NCBI RefSeq assembly: GCF_019393635.1 | Contig: NC_057861.1 | Location: forward strand, 743,334,732 to 743,398,731 | Origin: Dromiciops gliroides | Taxonomy: Eukaryota; Chordata; Mammalia; Microbiotheria; Microbiotheriidae | DNA: 64,000 bases | Direction: 5' to 3' | In this document: positions 35,420 through 46,648 of the stretch, piece after piece | Position numbering within the stretch: position 1 is the first letter of the stretch | Layout: each line of letters starts with the position of its first letter | Translations under genes and position numbers: made by a program | The notes under the pieces: model-generated | What the model saw: only the letters and a program-made list of their open reading frames with translations | Told to the model about the DNA's origin: nothing | Databases searched by the model: none

Positions 35420-36185
35420 TATTTATCTCCTTGACGACTTTCTTATTTATTTTATGGTTAGATTCATCTAGCTTTGAGAGGGAAAAGTTGAGGCCTCCTA
35501 CTTATATAGTTTTACTATTTCCTCCTATAATTAATTTAACTTTTCCTTGAAGAATTTGGATGCTTTGCTATTTGGTGCATATATGTTTTGCATTGACATT
35601 ACTTCACTGTCTAAGAATTCTTTTAGAAAGATGTAGTTTTCCTGCTTATCTCTTTTAATTAGGTCTATTTTGAGTTTTTCTTAGAATGAGATCATGATTG
35701 TTACCCTTGTTTCCCGTCCATACCCCCAGCTGAAGAATAATAGATTCTACTCTAGCCCTATATCTTTACTCTGTGTGTGTCTTTCAGCTGTTTCTTGTAA
35801 ACAACACATTGTTGCATTCTGTTTTCTAATCCATTCTGTTCCCTGCTTCTATTTTATGGGTGAATTCATCCCATTCACATTCATAGTTATGGTTATTAAC
35901 TATGTCTTTTTCTCCTATTTTCTTGTGTGTCTCCTTCTCTCTTATTCTGTCTCTCCTATGTCTCTTTTGCTTCTGACCACTGCCTTCTTTTACCTGCCCT
36001 CCTTTTAGTTACCCCTCTTCCCACCCCTTTTCTTATCTCCTTTCCCTTAGATTTCCTGGTTGGGTAAGATAGATTTCTATTACCAATGGAGTATGTAGAT
36101 ATATTTTCCCCTTTTTGAAATTTAGATGTGAGGTTCAAGTTTTGCCTGCCCCCTCATTTTTTACTCCACTGTAAAAGCTTTTCCT
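35420..36185 (-). mobile_element. L1/HAL1-type fragment, antisense
   Basis: CTTGTAAACAACACATTGTT and CCCATTCACATTCATAGTTA follow the pattern of the 3' half of HAL1/L1 elements. Its 35870-36150 part is similar to 58126-58340. Confidence 0.5.
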
Positions 36186-36189
36186 TGCA

Positions 36190-37160
36190 TGCCTCTTTAA
36201 AAATTATTTACAATTTTATTTCCCCCCCAATTATGTCTAAAAACAATTTTAACATCCATTCAAAAAACTTTGTTTTCCAAATTCTCTTCCTCCCTCCCTC
36301 CTAACCCACCCTCTAAAGAATGCAAGCAATTCAATATAAGTATACATGTGTAGTCATGCAAAACATTTCACATTAGTCAGTTTGTGAAAGAAAACATACA
36401 AAAAATTAAGAAAAAGAAACTAAAAAAAATATGCTTCGATTTGTATTCAGACACCATCAGTTCTTTCTCTGGAGATGTATCACATTTCCCCTAAGTCCCT
36501 CAGAGTTGTCTTGGGTCATTGTATTGCTGAGAATAGTTGTCATTCACAGCTGATCATCTTACAATATTGTTGTTACTTTGTATACAGTACATTTTACTTT
36601 GCATCAGCTCATGTAAGTCTTTCCAGGTTTTTCTGAGAGTATTCTGCTCATCATTTTTAATAGCACAGTAGTGTTCCATTATAACCTTATCCCACACTTT
36701 GTTTATCCATTCACCAATTGATGGGCATTTTCTCAATTTTGAATTCTTTGCACCAAAATAGAGATGCCATAAATATTTTTGTACATATACGTCCTTTAAC
36801 TTTTTGGGGTTTTTAATCTCTTTTTGGATATAGACCTAGTTATAGTATTACTAGGCCAAAGAGTATGCAAGGTTTTATAGTCCTTTGGCCATAGTTCCAA
36901 ACTGCTCTACAGAATGGTTTTAGTCAATTTACAACTTCACCACAGTACATTAAGGTCTCATTTCCCCAATACCCCCTATATTTGTCATTTTCCTCTGCTG
37001 TCCTATTATCCAATTTCAATAGATGAGGTAGTACCTCAGAATTGTTTTGACATTCCATCTTTCTACCATATGGCTATAGATAGCTTTATTTCATCTGAAA
37101 ACTGTTCATATCTTTTTATCTTTTATCAATTCTAACTGCCCTAATAATGATAAAGTTCTT
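36190..37160 (-). mobile_element. L1 3' end with ORF2 C terminus, antisense
   Basis: The minus strand reads CPSIGEWINKVWDKVIMEHY followed by CAIKNDEQNT, a clear ORF2 C-terminal signature (36554-36736). The 3' UTR side is at 36200-36420. Frames are broken. Confidence 0.85.
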
Positions 37161-37289
37161 AAAAAAATACATGTATTAACTCTCATATAGAAAGGTAAAC
37201 AGGTAATTTTCTTAAGGTGCTTATGATTTCTCTTTCATTGTTTACCTTTTTATGCTTCTTTCAAGTATTGAATTTAAGAGTCAAATATT

Positions 37290-37940
37290 CTTTTCATTAA
37301 TATCTTTTTTTTCTCTAGAAGGATTATACAAGTTCTGTTGGATAGGTTATTCTTGGTTGTAATCCCAGTTCTTTTGCCTTCCAGAATATCATATTCCAAG
37401 CCCTTCATTTCTTTAAAGGGCTAGCTGCTCAAATCGTGTGACCTTGACTGTGGCTCTATAGTATTTTAATTGATTCCTTCTTGCTGCTTGATTATGATTT
37501 TCTCTTTGGACCTGGGAACTCTGGAATTTGGCTACAAACTTGCTGGGAATTTCCATTTTGGGATATTTTTCTGGTAGTGAGCAAATTTCCTCGACAATTA
37601 CTTGAAATACGATGTCAATGCTCTTCCTTCGATCATGGCTTTCAGATAATCCAAATAATTCTTCAATTATCTATCTCGGATATACTTCCAGGTCAGTTGT
37701 TTTTCCAATATGATATTTCATTTTTTCTTCTATTTTCCATTCTTTTGACTTTATTTGATTGTTTCTAGATGTCTCACAGAGTCCTTAGCTTCCACTTGCC
37801 CAATTCTGATTTTGAAGGAATGAATTTCTTCAGCAGAATTTTTGGGCCCTCATTTTCCATTTTGCCAGTTCTGGTGGTTTTCTCTGCTCGGTCATCTTGG
37901 TTTTGCCCTTGGAAGTTCCTGATATTCTTTACATAGCCAT
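37290..37940 (-). mobile_element. L1/HAL1 ORF1 remnant, antisense
   Basis: On + it carries GATAGGTTATTCTTGGTTGT, AACTCTGGAATTTGGCTAC and GATCATGGCTTTCAGATAAT. These align in order with the better kept ORF1 at 59015-59656. The frame is broken. Confidence 0.75.
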
Positions 37941-38029
37941 GCATACTCCATCATGTACTTGAGAGGGTTTTTTAAACAACAAAAAACAAAACAAAAGTAA
38001 GTGTAGAACTTTGTGTTCACCTCTATTAA

Positions 38030-38220
38030 AGACAATCTTATTCCATTCAGCCCATCATTCTATCCTATCAAGATCCTTTTGGATAGTGATTCTTTCATCC
38101 AACTGGCTAGCTACCTTGCCCACTTCAAGTTACCTGCCAATTTGATAAATATATCATCTGTGCCTTTATCTAAGTTTTTGATCAAAAATGTTAAATGTCC
38201 TTCTCGGCCAGGGAAAGGAT
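38030..38220 (-). mobile_element. CR1/L3-type LINE fragment
   Basis: TCAAGATCCTTTTGGATAGT and TACCTGCCAATTTGATAAAT match the order of antisense CR1/L3. Confidence 0.55.
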
Positions 38221-38229
38221 TACTAAGCA

Positions 38230-38990
38230 CAACACCTTCAGACTATGGAGGGCTAAACTGAAGGTAGTTCTGAAGGTAGCAGTTCAATTAAGAGGCATAA
38301 CTGAGACCCAGAAAGAGGCTGAAGAGGCAAGTTGAAATACTTTTAGCCTTTCTTCTGCAAGAGAGAGGCTTATGACACATAGTACTCTTAGTATTTAGTG
38401 GAGAATGGCCAAAAGAACTGATGAAAGAACTCAACATCCTGGGTGGGATGTTGTACAGGACATTATTTGATCCTGGAAGTAGCTCAAGTTGGCAAGCAGC
38501 TGGAGTCCAAAGCAACTCCTGCAAGAACATTGGGGAAAAAAAAGAACATTGGAAGTACCACCTGGTGGAGATCAGAGCCTGACTGGGAACAGCTGAAATG
38601 CAATACCTGATGGGATCCAGGTCCAGCAAAGGGCAACATGAAGACATTAGAAGCTTTGAAGTATTAGTCATCTTTTCATGTTTGTGATTTGGTCATACAC
38701 ATTCTAGAGTTCATCCCTTCACATAGCACCCTGGCCACTGGTATTCCATATGTGGATGGCTCATGCAAGAATTCTAATCAAAGTTCACTTATCCCATTGT
38801 GTATATATTCATAGCATAATGAGTTCAAGGGTTATGGGAAATGATATTATTTCATTTATACTTCTAGTTAATTAAAATCTCTTTGTTATGAATTGTGTGT
38901 TCACTGTGGGCTAACTGATAAATAAAACATTGGTGGGGGTTCATAGCTATGATCTGAGAGGATATGGAAGTACAAAATACTTCCAAACTT
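38230..38990. other. Intergenic stretch without recognised feature
   Basis: A minus-strand open frame of 127 codons (38288-38671) has no family motif I recognise. I see no promoter or splice evidence. Confidence 0.45.
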
Positions 38991-38996
38991 AGGTAG

Positions 38997-39252
38997 TGTA
39001 AGGGATTAATTGTGATTTGGGGTTTCTATGACTCCATCTTTGGCTAAAATTAGAAACCCCAGCATGTGCTCATGCACCTACATGGGCCTGGCCAAATTAT
39101 AATGAGGGAAGCCCCACCATGACTAGAAGTCCCGTGAGAACAGGTCAGGTGATCTGTGGCATCCAGAAGCTGGAGGTAGGGGGGGGGGGCTGGCATTTGT
39201 AGAACCGCTTGTTATTTCTATCAATCAGGGCTGCTAGCCAATTAGCTTGGGG

Positions 39253-39316
<64 letters not shown>

Positions 39317-39651
39317 TTGGCCCTATTTCCTGGGAGGGAGGGGGCTTCTGGGAGAGAGAAGGGAGGAGAGCTGAATTTGGAGCAAGTGAAAGAGGGAGAG
39401 GGATACTGAACTGCTGATTCTCTTTGAAACTGCTGTTTCTGGGTGGTGGTGAGTTTGCAGATTGTATTTTTTCCTTCCCCTATTCCCTTTTTCATTGTCC
39501 CTAGTTCTATTAACCTTACTTGTGTTTAAATTTGTCCCCATTAATAAACCCTGTTTTGTTTTTTGAAAGAGGCTGATAATCTCCTTTCTTACCCCAATAT
39601 TATGGCAAGCTGCCCAATTAACTCTCCCCTTACTAAATTTTTGCCCTTACA
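38997..39651 (+). mobile_element. Solo LTR, 655 bases, perfect 8-base terminal inverted repeat
   Basis: It begins TGTAAGGG and ends CCCTTACA, exact inverted repeats, flanked by GTAG at 38993-38996 and 39652-39655. AATAAA lies at about 39543, 110 bases from the end, giving + orientation and an R-U5 of normal size. A (GT)n run (39254-39315) and a G run lie inside. No retroviral internal region is present, so it is a recombined solo LTR of an ERV with 4-base duplication. Confidence 0.9.
39254..39315. repeat. (GT)n microsatellite inside the LTR
   Basis: About 31 perfect GT units; frames reading CVCV or HTHT are artefacts. Confidence 0.97.
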
Positions 39652-40273
39652 GTAGCTAACTAAGTCTCAATGAGGAGGTCTGTGGGAGCTACAAATAATT
39701 GATATATTGGCATTGAAGTCATCTGTATATAGCAGTGAAACAGTACAATTTAAAATTTCAATCCAGAAGAAGAGGTTAGGCTGTGATTTTTTAATTAAAA
39801 GGCCCCAGCATAATGATTCAGTGGCAACCAATTTACTGTTTATAAAAGAAGCAACCCAACTTTTAATGATTCTGCCTTGCAGAGGCTGATTTTATAAATA
39901 AACATGCACAAAAATATCATCATTAGGTCAAACCAATTTGCTCAGGCAGCAAGGTATATTGGAAACAGGCTTGGACATAATGCCAGATACCCAGGGGCCA
40001 ATCCAGGATCTTCTATTTATTTATCTGTGTAATCAGAAGCAAGTCACTTGTCCTCTCTGGGATAGTTTTCTCATCTATAAAATGCTGGTTACATATCTCA
40101 TATATATATATATATGTGGTATATCATTTATGTGTATATATGATCAAAGTATTTCATTGTACTATTGAACTCACAGGGCTGTTGTGAGGAAAGTCTATTT
40201 GTGAACTTTCAAATACTTTATCACTGTTGTTGATAGTAGCAGAATTTTAATAGATCCCTTAAAATAGGTAAAT

Positions 40274-40418
40274 GAGGGGCAGCTAGGTGGCGCAGTGGAT
40301 AAAGCACCGGCCCTGGATTCAGGAGTACCTGAGTTCAGATCTGGCCTCAGACACTTGACACTTAACTAGCTGTGTGACCCTGGGCAAGTCACTTAACCCC
40401 CATTGCCCCGCAAAAAAA
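40274..40418 (+). mobile_element. Young CORE-SINE with 13-bp target duplication
   Basis: GCAGCTAGGTGGCGCAGTGG to CATTGCCCCGCAAAA. The duplication AAAATAGGTAAAT is at 40261-40273 and 40419-40431. Confidence 0.95.
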
Positions 40419-40431
40419 AAAATAGGTAAAT

Positions 40432-40735
40432 TAGTAAACTTGAAATTATTTGATTAATAAAACAGATTTGAGAGAATATATGGTTAATATTAAAACATTT
40501 TTGTGACCTTATTTCCTAAGAAATAAAGGCTGCTCCATTAGATTAATATTTGGCCTTTAAATCTCAAGTTTGTGATCATTAACAGATAAAAGTATCTTTT
40601 ATAAGTAGGAAACTGATGTATAATTTCAAAAGTAAGACTCCCTTCTATAGAATAATAATTTAAATTTACATGGTGATTTATATGACACATCAGCAAAGCC
40701 TCAAAATCACTGTGTGAAGTAAGTACCTTATATAT
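40432..40735. other. Repeat-poor AT-rich stretch, candidate conserved noncoding DNA
   Basis: No recognised repeat. It has homeobox-like TTGATTAATAAA and GATTAATATTTGG words. Conservation untested. Confidence 0.25.
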
Positions 40736-40739
40736 TATA

Positions 40740-40905
40740 CATAGTGTACAGGATGCTTGACCTGGGTTCAGATCTCATTTCTAACACTCTTATGGGCAAG
40801 TCCCATAAAACCTCTGGGGACCTCAATTTTCTCATATGTAAGATAAAGTGGTTGAACTGGATGGCTTCTCAGACCTCTCCCTTCTAGCTTCAGATCTGCT
40901 CTTAA
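40740..40905 (+). repeat. MIR-type SINE remnant
   Basis: GCTTGACCTGGGTTCAGATC, CCTCAATTTTCTCATATGTA. Confidence 0.6.
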
Positions 40906-42490
40906 AAACTATCCATACTCACCTTTACTAAGAAGCCTTACTCAGCTTTTAGCCTATATACATGGATAGCAGTATTTGCATCAAATATTCGAGTGAAACT
41001 ATGATCTGATCTAGCTGAGCACTCCTCCTAGTGATGCAAATCACAAACTATCTGTGCTTTCCATTCTTTGACTCATTTCCATGCCCTCCCATATATTTGC
41101 CACAACATGTCCATCCAATGTGCTGGGGGCCTTCCACACTTTCTCTTGGCTTCATAAGATTATTAGTGGAGTCCATGGGTTGCTCATCGGTTATCTCTTG
41201 CTTTTATCATGTGACCAGTCCATGAATTGAAAATATCATAGAAAATTATTTGAACCAATTAAATCAAATCTAGCATTATTTAGAAATAAAAACACCAAAT
41301 AGGATAAAGGCTTGATTTATCTTCACAAGCAATATAAGCAATATAATTCTATTATCTGAATTGTATTTAGAATTTTATATTTGTTTATTCAGTTTCATTT
41401 ATTAAATTGATTTATTTCTAACAAGAGCAGAAATTGTGCCTTTTAAAATTCATTAAAATATTAGAAAACCTTTCAATCGAAATGTTCATTTTACATGTTC
41501 TCTCTACCATCTGCTGGTTACAGCTATTATTACACTTTTTCTAAATTTAAATGTTTTCCTAGCCCCCTAGTGGCCTTAAAAGTTTAGGTGAGACATGAAC
41601 TCCTGCATGAAACTTTTCTGAATTTTTCCAGTTTTTAGTGCCCCGATCCCCTAAACTCCTTTATATTTTCTGTGTATATTCCTTTACCGGTGCACTTGTT
41701 GTTTACCATACTAGCATGTAAGCTCCTTGAAGGCAGCCACTGTTTTACTTTTGTTTTTTGTAGCTCCAGAATTTAGTACCATTATATGATACTGAGCAAG
41801 CCTGGACACTCTTCCTTAACTTGAATTGAGGACCTCTCTATCTATAGGGGTTCTTTTTCTATTTGTCTTCTTATTTGGTTTTCTCAATATCCTTTATTTA
41901 GCTATTACATTTGATGTTTATGAGCACACACATAGCTAAGAAATGAGTAGGGATCAAGTATGATACATGTTGGAAAAGAGACCTTTAATAGCAGGGGAGA
42001 CAGCGAGTGTTTCTTAGTAGAAATGCAAAATGTGTGCCTCTTAAAAAATTATATAGAAGAAAACAAAAGTGCGGAAGAGGGGAACCAAACAACAGAGAAA
42101 TCTTGCTGCTACTGCTACTACTACCATTACCAGGTGTTTACAATTGGATGCAACTAAAACTCTGGTCTTCCTGGCCCAAGTCCTACCCTCTCACCATTAG
42201 AATACTTCCTTACCTCTAAACACTAAGGAGAGACCTCAGAGACAGGAGGATTCGGTCTTAAGTTTCACCTCTGACACAAATGGTCTGTGGAATCCTGGGT
42301 AAGTCATGCACTCTCAGTGTTTTAGGCAGTATCCTAAGACTGAAAGCTATAGAAGGCTTATTGACCTGAACTGATAGAAGGTTCTTCCTCAATCAGCAAT
42401 TGACTATATCAGTGAAATCACAGGCTTGGTCTCCATACCTATCCCTAAAACATATGTAGGGTTCTAGACTTAGTGCTTGGAGGTACTTTT
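40906..42490. other. Intergenic stretch with scattered L2-type fragments
   Basis: AAGCTCCTTGAAGGCAGCCA (41711) marks an L2-type end. The rest is AT-rich and without gene evidence. Confidence 0.5.
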
Positions 42491-42499
42491 AATAATTAA

Positions 42500-43120
42500 T
42501 AACAATCATAACAACTAGCATTTACATAGCAATTTAAGGTTAGCGTAATGCTTCACAAATACCATCTTCTTGACTTCTGGTCCAGATGCTCTATCCATCA
42601 TGCTCTTTGCCTGAGCCATCTAGTCCAACTCCCTTATTTTACAGATGAAGAAACTGAGGTCAGAGAAGTTAAGTGATTTACACTAAATACAAGATGATAA
42701 CAATGACACTTATTATTTGCAAAGAGCATTAAGGTTTGCAAAGCACTTTCCCTATATTATCTCATTTGATCCCCAAAATAATGTTGTGTGGCAGGTGTTA
42801 TCTCCAATTTACAGATGAAGAAACTGAAGGTAAGAAAAGTCCAATGGCCTGCCTGGGGTCACCCAGCTAAGTGTCTGACTGTGAACCCCCTAACTGCAAT
42901 CCAGGGCTCACCCCTCCGTGCCACTTAGCTGCTTTCTCAAAGTCCCCAAAGCCCTTTGACATTGTATTATGTTGATATTGCTTCATCTTTGCCAAGAATT
43001 TCACATCAGTTATCTCATTTCGTCCCCAAAACACCTCTGAGAAGTAGTTATTTTTCCCATTTAATAGATGAAGAAGCTGGGGGTCAGACAGGGTCACATG
43101 CAGCTTTTGAGTGTCTGACC
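42500..43120 (+). repeat. Cluster of MIR-type fragments
   Basis: CAACTAGCATTTACATAGCA, TTTTACAGATGAAGAAACTG (twice), CTGGGGTCACCCAGCTAAG and a further copy near 43020. Confidence 0.7.
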
Positions 43121-43444
43121 CGTGACTTTCTAGCCTCCCAATCCAGCTCTCCTCCACCCACCAGGTCACGTAACTTCCTGCCTGCTCCGAAAGGTCTGCA
43201 AAGCGCCATTCCACCTATTATCTCATGTGATAATATATAATTAACCCAAATATTCTGACTCTTATACAATCTCCATTTGTTCTTTGTATGTTCAAATATT
43301 TGTGTTTGCTGATCTTTACATTACAAAGTAAAAGGAGGAGAAAACCCCCTAACAGCCACCAATTCCTAAACAGGCATCTGACACTTGACTAGCTCCACCA
43401 TGGTAGCAATCGGGAGAAAAAGGATTTGGGAAGAGGACCGGAAG

Positions 43445-43619
43445 TTGCACGTGGTCCCCTGGTGGCCAAGGACCTGGAGTCTGCGCACTGGGAGGAGAGG
43501 CTGCACGTGGTCCTCTCGCTGCGAAGGGCTGAGGGGAGAGTGGGGAGGAGAGGCTGCACGTGGTCCCCTGGCGGCCAAAGGCTGGGAGGCTGCGCACTTG
43601 GAGGAGAGGCTGCGCGCGC
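43445..43619 (+). repeat. Promoter tandem array of about 55-base units with CACGTG boxes
   Basis: Three related units and a partial fourth share the frame TGCACGTGGTCC...GGGAGGAGAGGC. Palindromic CACGTG E-boxes sit at 43448-43453, 43504-43509 and 43557-43562, spaced 56 and 53 bases. The first and third units also carry GTCCCCTGGTGGCC (43454-43467) and GTCCCCTGGCGGCC (43563-43576), close to the CTCF core on the minus strand. The second unit lacks that element. Factor binding is inference. Confidence 0.7.
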
Positions 43620-43678
43620 ATCAAAGGGAGCGGCCCGCCGCCCGGACGTAAAGGCCTCGCGGACGTCGAGCAGTCACC

Positions 43679-43690
43679 ATGACGACCTGA
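43679..43690 (+). promoter_or_regulatory. Candidate minimal upstream ORF (Met-Thr-Thr-stop)
   Basis: ATGACGACCTGA sits 140 bases before the DPY19L1 start codon. Its context CACCATGA has A at -3. It is in a different frame from the main ORF and ends at once, so a ribosome could reinitiate. It matters only if the transcript starts upstream of 43679. Confidence 0.4.
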
Positions 43691-43830
43691 GGTGAGGCAA
43701 CAGTGGCTGGAGCGAGGAGCGGTTGAGGCTCGCGGCGGCGAGGGGCCGCCTCCCCTGGGCCCAGCTCTCGGCGGGCAGCCAGGCCTCTGCCGTTGGCTCG
43801 GGCCTGTCCCCGAGCGGGGACTATGAGAAG

Positions 43831-44158
43831 ATGGTCGTGCAGACGAGGAACAAACTCAAAGAGTTGCCGTCCAAGGGGGTCCAGTCTCCCCGCTGCCCCT
43901 TGCGGAACCGCCGGGCCACGGGCAGCAGCGAGCGGGGGCCCCCGATGGAGGGCAAACGCGACGTGGGGTCGCGGCCCTCGACACCTGCGCCCATGCACCT
44001 GCCAGGCGGCGGCCGCGGCTACAAGGGGCTGGCCCGGGGGGTGCGCCTGCGGCGGCTGCTGATCAGCGGCCTGCAGCGCCTCACCGGCCTGCTCCTGGAG
44101 AAGCTGCCGGGGCTGCAGCACTACCAGAGCTACTCGTGGAACCTGACGCTGGCCTTAG
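43831..44158 (+). CDS. DPY19L1: DPY19L1 coding exon 1 (start of gene)
   Basis: DPY19 proteins are multipass ER-membrane enzymes that C-mannosylate tryptophans in thrombospondin-type repeats; DPY19L1 is also linked to neuronal migration. The exon encodes 109 residues plus the first base of a Gly codon. It begins MVVQTRNKLKELPSKG, continues as a basic, Pro/Gly-rich cytosolic-type tail, and ends with RGVRLRRLLISGLQRL and a YSWNLTLALG junction that lines up with the segment just before TM1 in DPY19L2 as I remember it. The ATG is the first in this frame (in-frame TGA at 43693) and has a strong context, A at -3 and G at +4. The donor is TTAG|GTGAGG, in phase with the exon at 62142. Support comes from the CpG island, the phase match and the TBX20-DPY19L1 neighbourhood. 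N termini of this family diverge, so the call rests partly on context. Confidence 0.85.
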
Positions 44159-44639
44159 GTGAGGGGCCCCCTCGGGCGGGGCAGGGCGGTGCCTTCCCAG
44201 CTGACTGTGCGGCCTTAGGGGGCCCGGGATGGGGGGCCCTGGCCACCTCCCCCACTTCCCTTCCTCCTGGCGGACGGCTGCTCGAAGGTCTGGGCCCAGG
44301 ACAGCTCGGGCAGCCCGGGCCGAGCTCCCGCAGCCCCCTCCCCCCCCGTGTCTCCACTCATCAGGCACTTGGCCCGTGCCCAGTCTGAGTGGCACGGATG
44401 CAGAGGAAGGCAGCGAGGGTCCCAGCCAGCCCCCCGGGGACTTTGGGAAGGTCGTTTCTCTTTGCAGATCTATATCAAGTCCTAGGAACTCGGGATGGAT
44501 TTAAACAGAGTAATGACACATTTTTTCCAGATGGTGGTATGGTCAGTTACACCAACAGCGCTAGGCTGCCTGCCTTGCCTTAGCCCCTCCCACAATTCCT
44601 ATACACCCGCCCCTTTTCATCTTTGTCAGTTTGCTGGGC

Positions 44640-45475
44640 CCCAGATAACATTTTGAAAAATTTGAAGCTTGATTTGCAGTTTTATTCTTAGTGGTTTGGA
44701 CTTACCTTTTGCATGGTTACGAGTAGTTTAAAGGGTTTTTTTTTAGAACTGTTCATAACTTAATCTCTTGGGCAATGATTCTGGGTTTTTTGTGTGTTAA
44801 TTTTCTATATGTCTTGGATAGCCGACTCAATGTCAATAACAGATATTTGATGCAAAGACTTTTACCCATTTTGATGGCTTCTCTTTTATTCTAGCTTCAT
44901 TGATTTTGTTCAACAATTTTTCAATTTGATGTAATTAAAACTTCATTGAGATTTACTATATCCTTTGGCTAAAGAACTCCCTATAGCTTTGAAAGATAAC
45001 TAATTTTGCTTTTTCTAAATTTTTATAGTATGACCTTTATATTTAGGTCACACATCCATTTTAAGCTTAATTGTGATATCTGGTATAAGATGATGGTGTA
45101 GAACTAATTTCTGCTAAATTGTTTTCCAATTTCCCCTGTGTCTTATGTTTTTATTTTTATTGGACACTTGGTTATTGAGTTTGATTGTTTCTGGTTCTTC
45201 CTTATTTAGTCTGTTCCACTGAAATATTTTCTATTTTCATACCAGTACCAAAGAGTTTAGGTTGATTATTGCTTTATAGTATAATTTGACACCTGGAAGT
45301 GCTATTATTCCCTTTTCATTCCTACTTTCTTTCTTTTTCTAAACATTTTGTCCCTCCAAATTAATTTTGCTATTATTTTTTCTGACTCTTCCCCCTTGTG
45401 GGAATTTGGGCCCCAATTTCAGTTAGCAGCAAGGATAAAACACTTGTGCTTTAAATTCAGGTGTTCCTTACATTT
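44640..45475 (-). mobile_element. L1 ORF2 fragment, antisense
   Basis: ATATTTGATGCAAAGACTTT, ATCTGGTATAAGATGATGG and GTTCCACTGAAATATTTTC are in ORF2 antisense order, like 48480-49000 and 61660-62108. Confidence 0.75.
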
Positions 45476-45514
45476 TTTCTGGGGGGGGAGGGGAATTGTA
45501 CTTCTTTGTTTGTT

Positions 45515-45655
45515 TGTTTTTGCGGGGCAGTGAGGGTTAAGTGACTTGCCCAGGGTCACATAGCTAGTAAGTGTCAAGTGTCTGAGGCCGGCTTTGAACT
45601 CTGGTCCTCTTGAATCCAGGGCCAGTGCTTTATCCACTGCGACACCTAGCTGCCC
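45515..45655 (-). mobile_element. CORE-SINE inside L1
   Basis: Antisense copy from TTTTTGCGGGGCAGTGAGGG to CACCTAGCTGCCCC. Flanking ATTGTACTTC / ATTGTATTTC may be a damaged duplication. Confidence 0.9.
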
Positions 45656-46310
45656 CCTGGATCATTGTATTTCAGTGCAACTGTTTTCCTTTGTAATCCT
45701 ATGTATTTTTTTTTATTCAATTTAAGCTGTTCTGACAAGGGACCAATATGCTTCACTAGACTGTCAAAGGTCATCAGGGTTCTTCTACGCCATGCTTCTT
45801 TTGTGTGTGTATATGTGTTCAAACCCTCTTTTTCCCTTTCAGAGAATAAGTCTCATATGGTATTTATTCACCATATCTTGTCCTTTTGTTTCCATACTTT
45901 TCTTTTTTTGGCTACCCCAGTCATGAGAAATAGCAAGTTCTACCCTTCTTTCTTAAAGACTCTCTTTTCTTATCTTAAGACCTTCAGAACAGAACTAAGC
46001 CACCCCCCAGGATCTCTGTTCTTATTTCACATGTTCAGTACTCTTTAAAGAATATTTGGGTTCTGGAAACTCTTGTCTCTTTTCCCCTTATTAGAATATC
46101 AGTACAACATCATACAACTCCTTTCATTTGCTCATATATATCTATAAATCTTCCTAAATAATATGTTTGTCTTCCTAGGTTTCTCTAGAATCTTGTGTTT
46201 ATATTTCAAAGTTCCATATTCAACTTTGGTCTTTTGATAAGGAATGCTTGAAATTCCATTAAATATCAATTCTTTTTCCTCAGTAGGATTGTACTCAGCT
46301 TTTCAGGGTT

Positions 46311-46447
46311 TCTTCTTCTTCTGCTGCTTCTGCTGCTTCTGCTTCTTCTTCTTCTTCTGCTTCTTCTGCTGCTTCTGCTTCTTCTGCTTCTTCTGCTGCT
46401 TCTGCTTCTTCTTCTTCTTCTTCTTCTTCTTCTTCTTCTTCTTCTTC
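46311..46447. repeat. (TTC)n/(TGC) compound microsatellite
   Basis: TTCTTCTGCTGC units with a pattern of single TTC-to-TGC changes, ending in pure CTT. It lies next to the SINE at 46505. Confidence 0.97.
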
Positions 46448-46504
46448 ACAGTTGGGCAGTTTTTATTTAAGATTTCTGGGAATAGAATATCCAGGTTTGA
46501 TTTT

Positions 46505-46648
46505 TTTTTTTTAGTGAGGCAATGGGGGTTAAGTGACTTGCCCAGGGTCACACGGCTAGTAAGTGTTAAGTGTCTGAGGCCTGATTTGAACTCAGGTACT
46601 CCTGACTCCAGGGCCGGTGTTCTATCCACTGCACTACCTAGCTGCCCC
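46505..46648 (-). mobile_element. CORE-SINE with 12-bp target duplication
   Basis: Antisense copy of the CTCACTAAAA subfamily. CAGGTTTGATTT at 46493-46504 and CAGGCTTGATTT at 46649-46660 are duplications with one change. Confidence 0.92.

Larger units (their letters stand above)
43420..44450 (+). promoter_or_regulatory. DPY19L1: CpG island and promoter region of DPY19L1
   Basis: This is the only strongly GC- and CpG-rich kilobase in the window, with CpG dense on both sides of exon 1 (for example GGCCGCGGCTAC and CGGCGGCGAGGGGCCG). It has no TATA box near the likely start, as expected for a housekeeping-type CpG promoter. The transcription start is probably between about 43620 and 43720 but cannot be fixed by eye. 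Confidence 0.85.

Noticed and set aside
38288..38671. A 127-codon minus-strand gene
   Set aside because: No motif, promoter or splice support, and no recognisable family.
34183..39651. A provirus between the two intergenic LTRs
   Set aside because: The two LTRs are unrelated in sequence and each has its own target duplication; no gag, pol or env sequence lies between them.
43349..44395. Long open frames on the minus strand and in other frames of the CpG island (up to 166 codons)
   Set aside because: High GC removes stop codons by chance. They overlap the DPY19L1 exon, lack family motifs and have no splice or promoter logic of their own.
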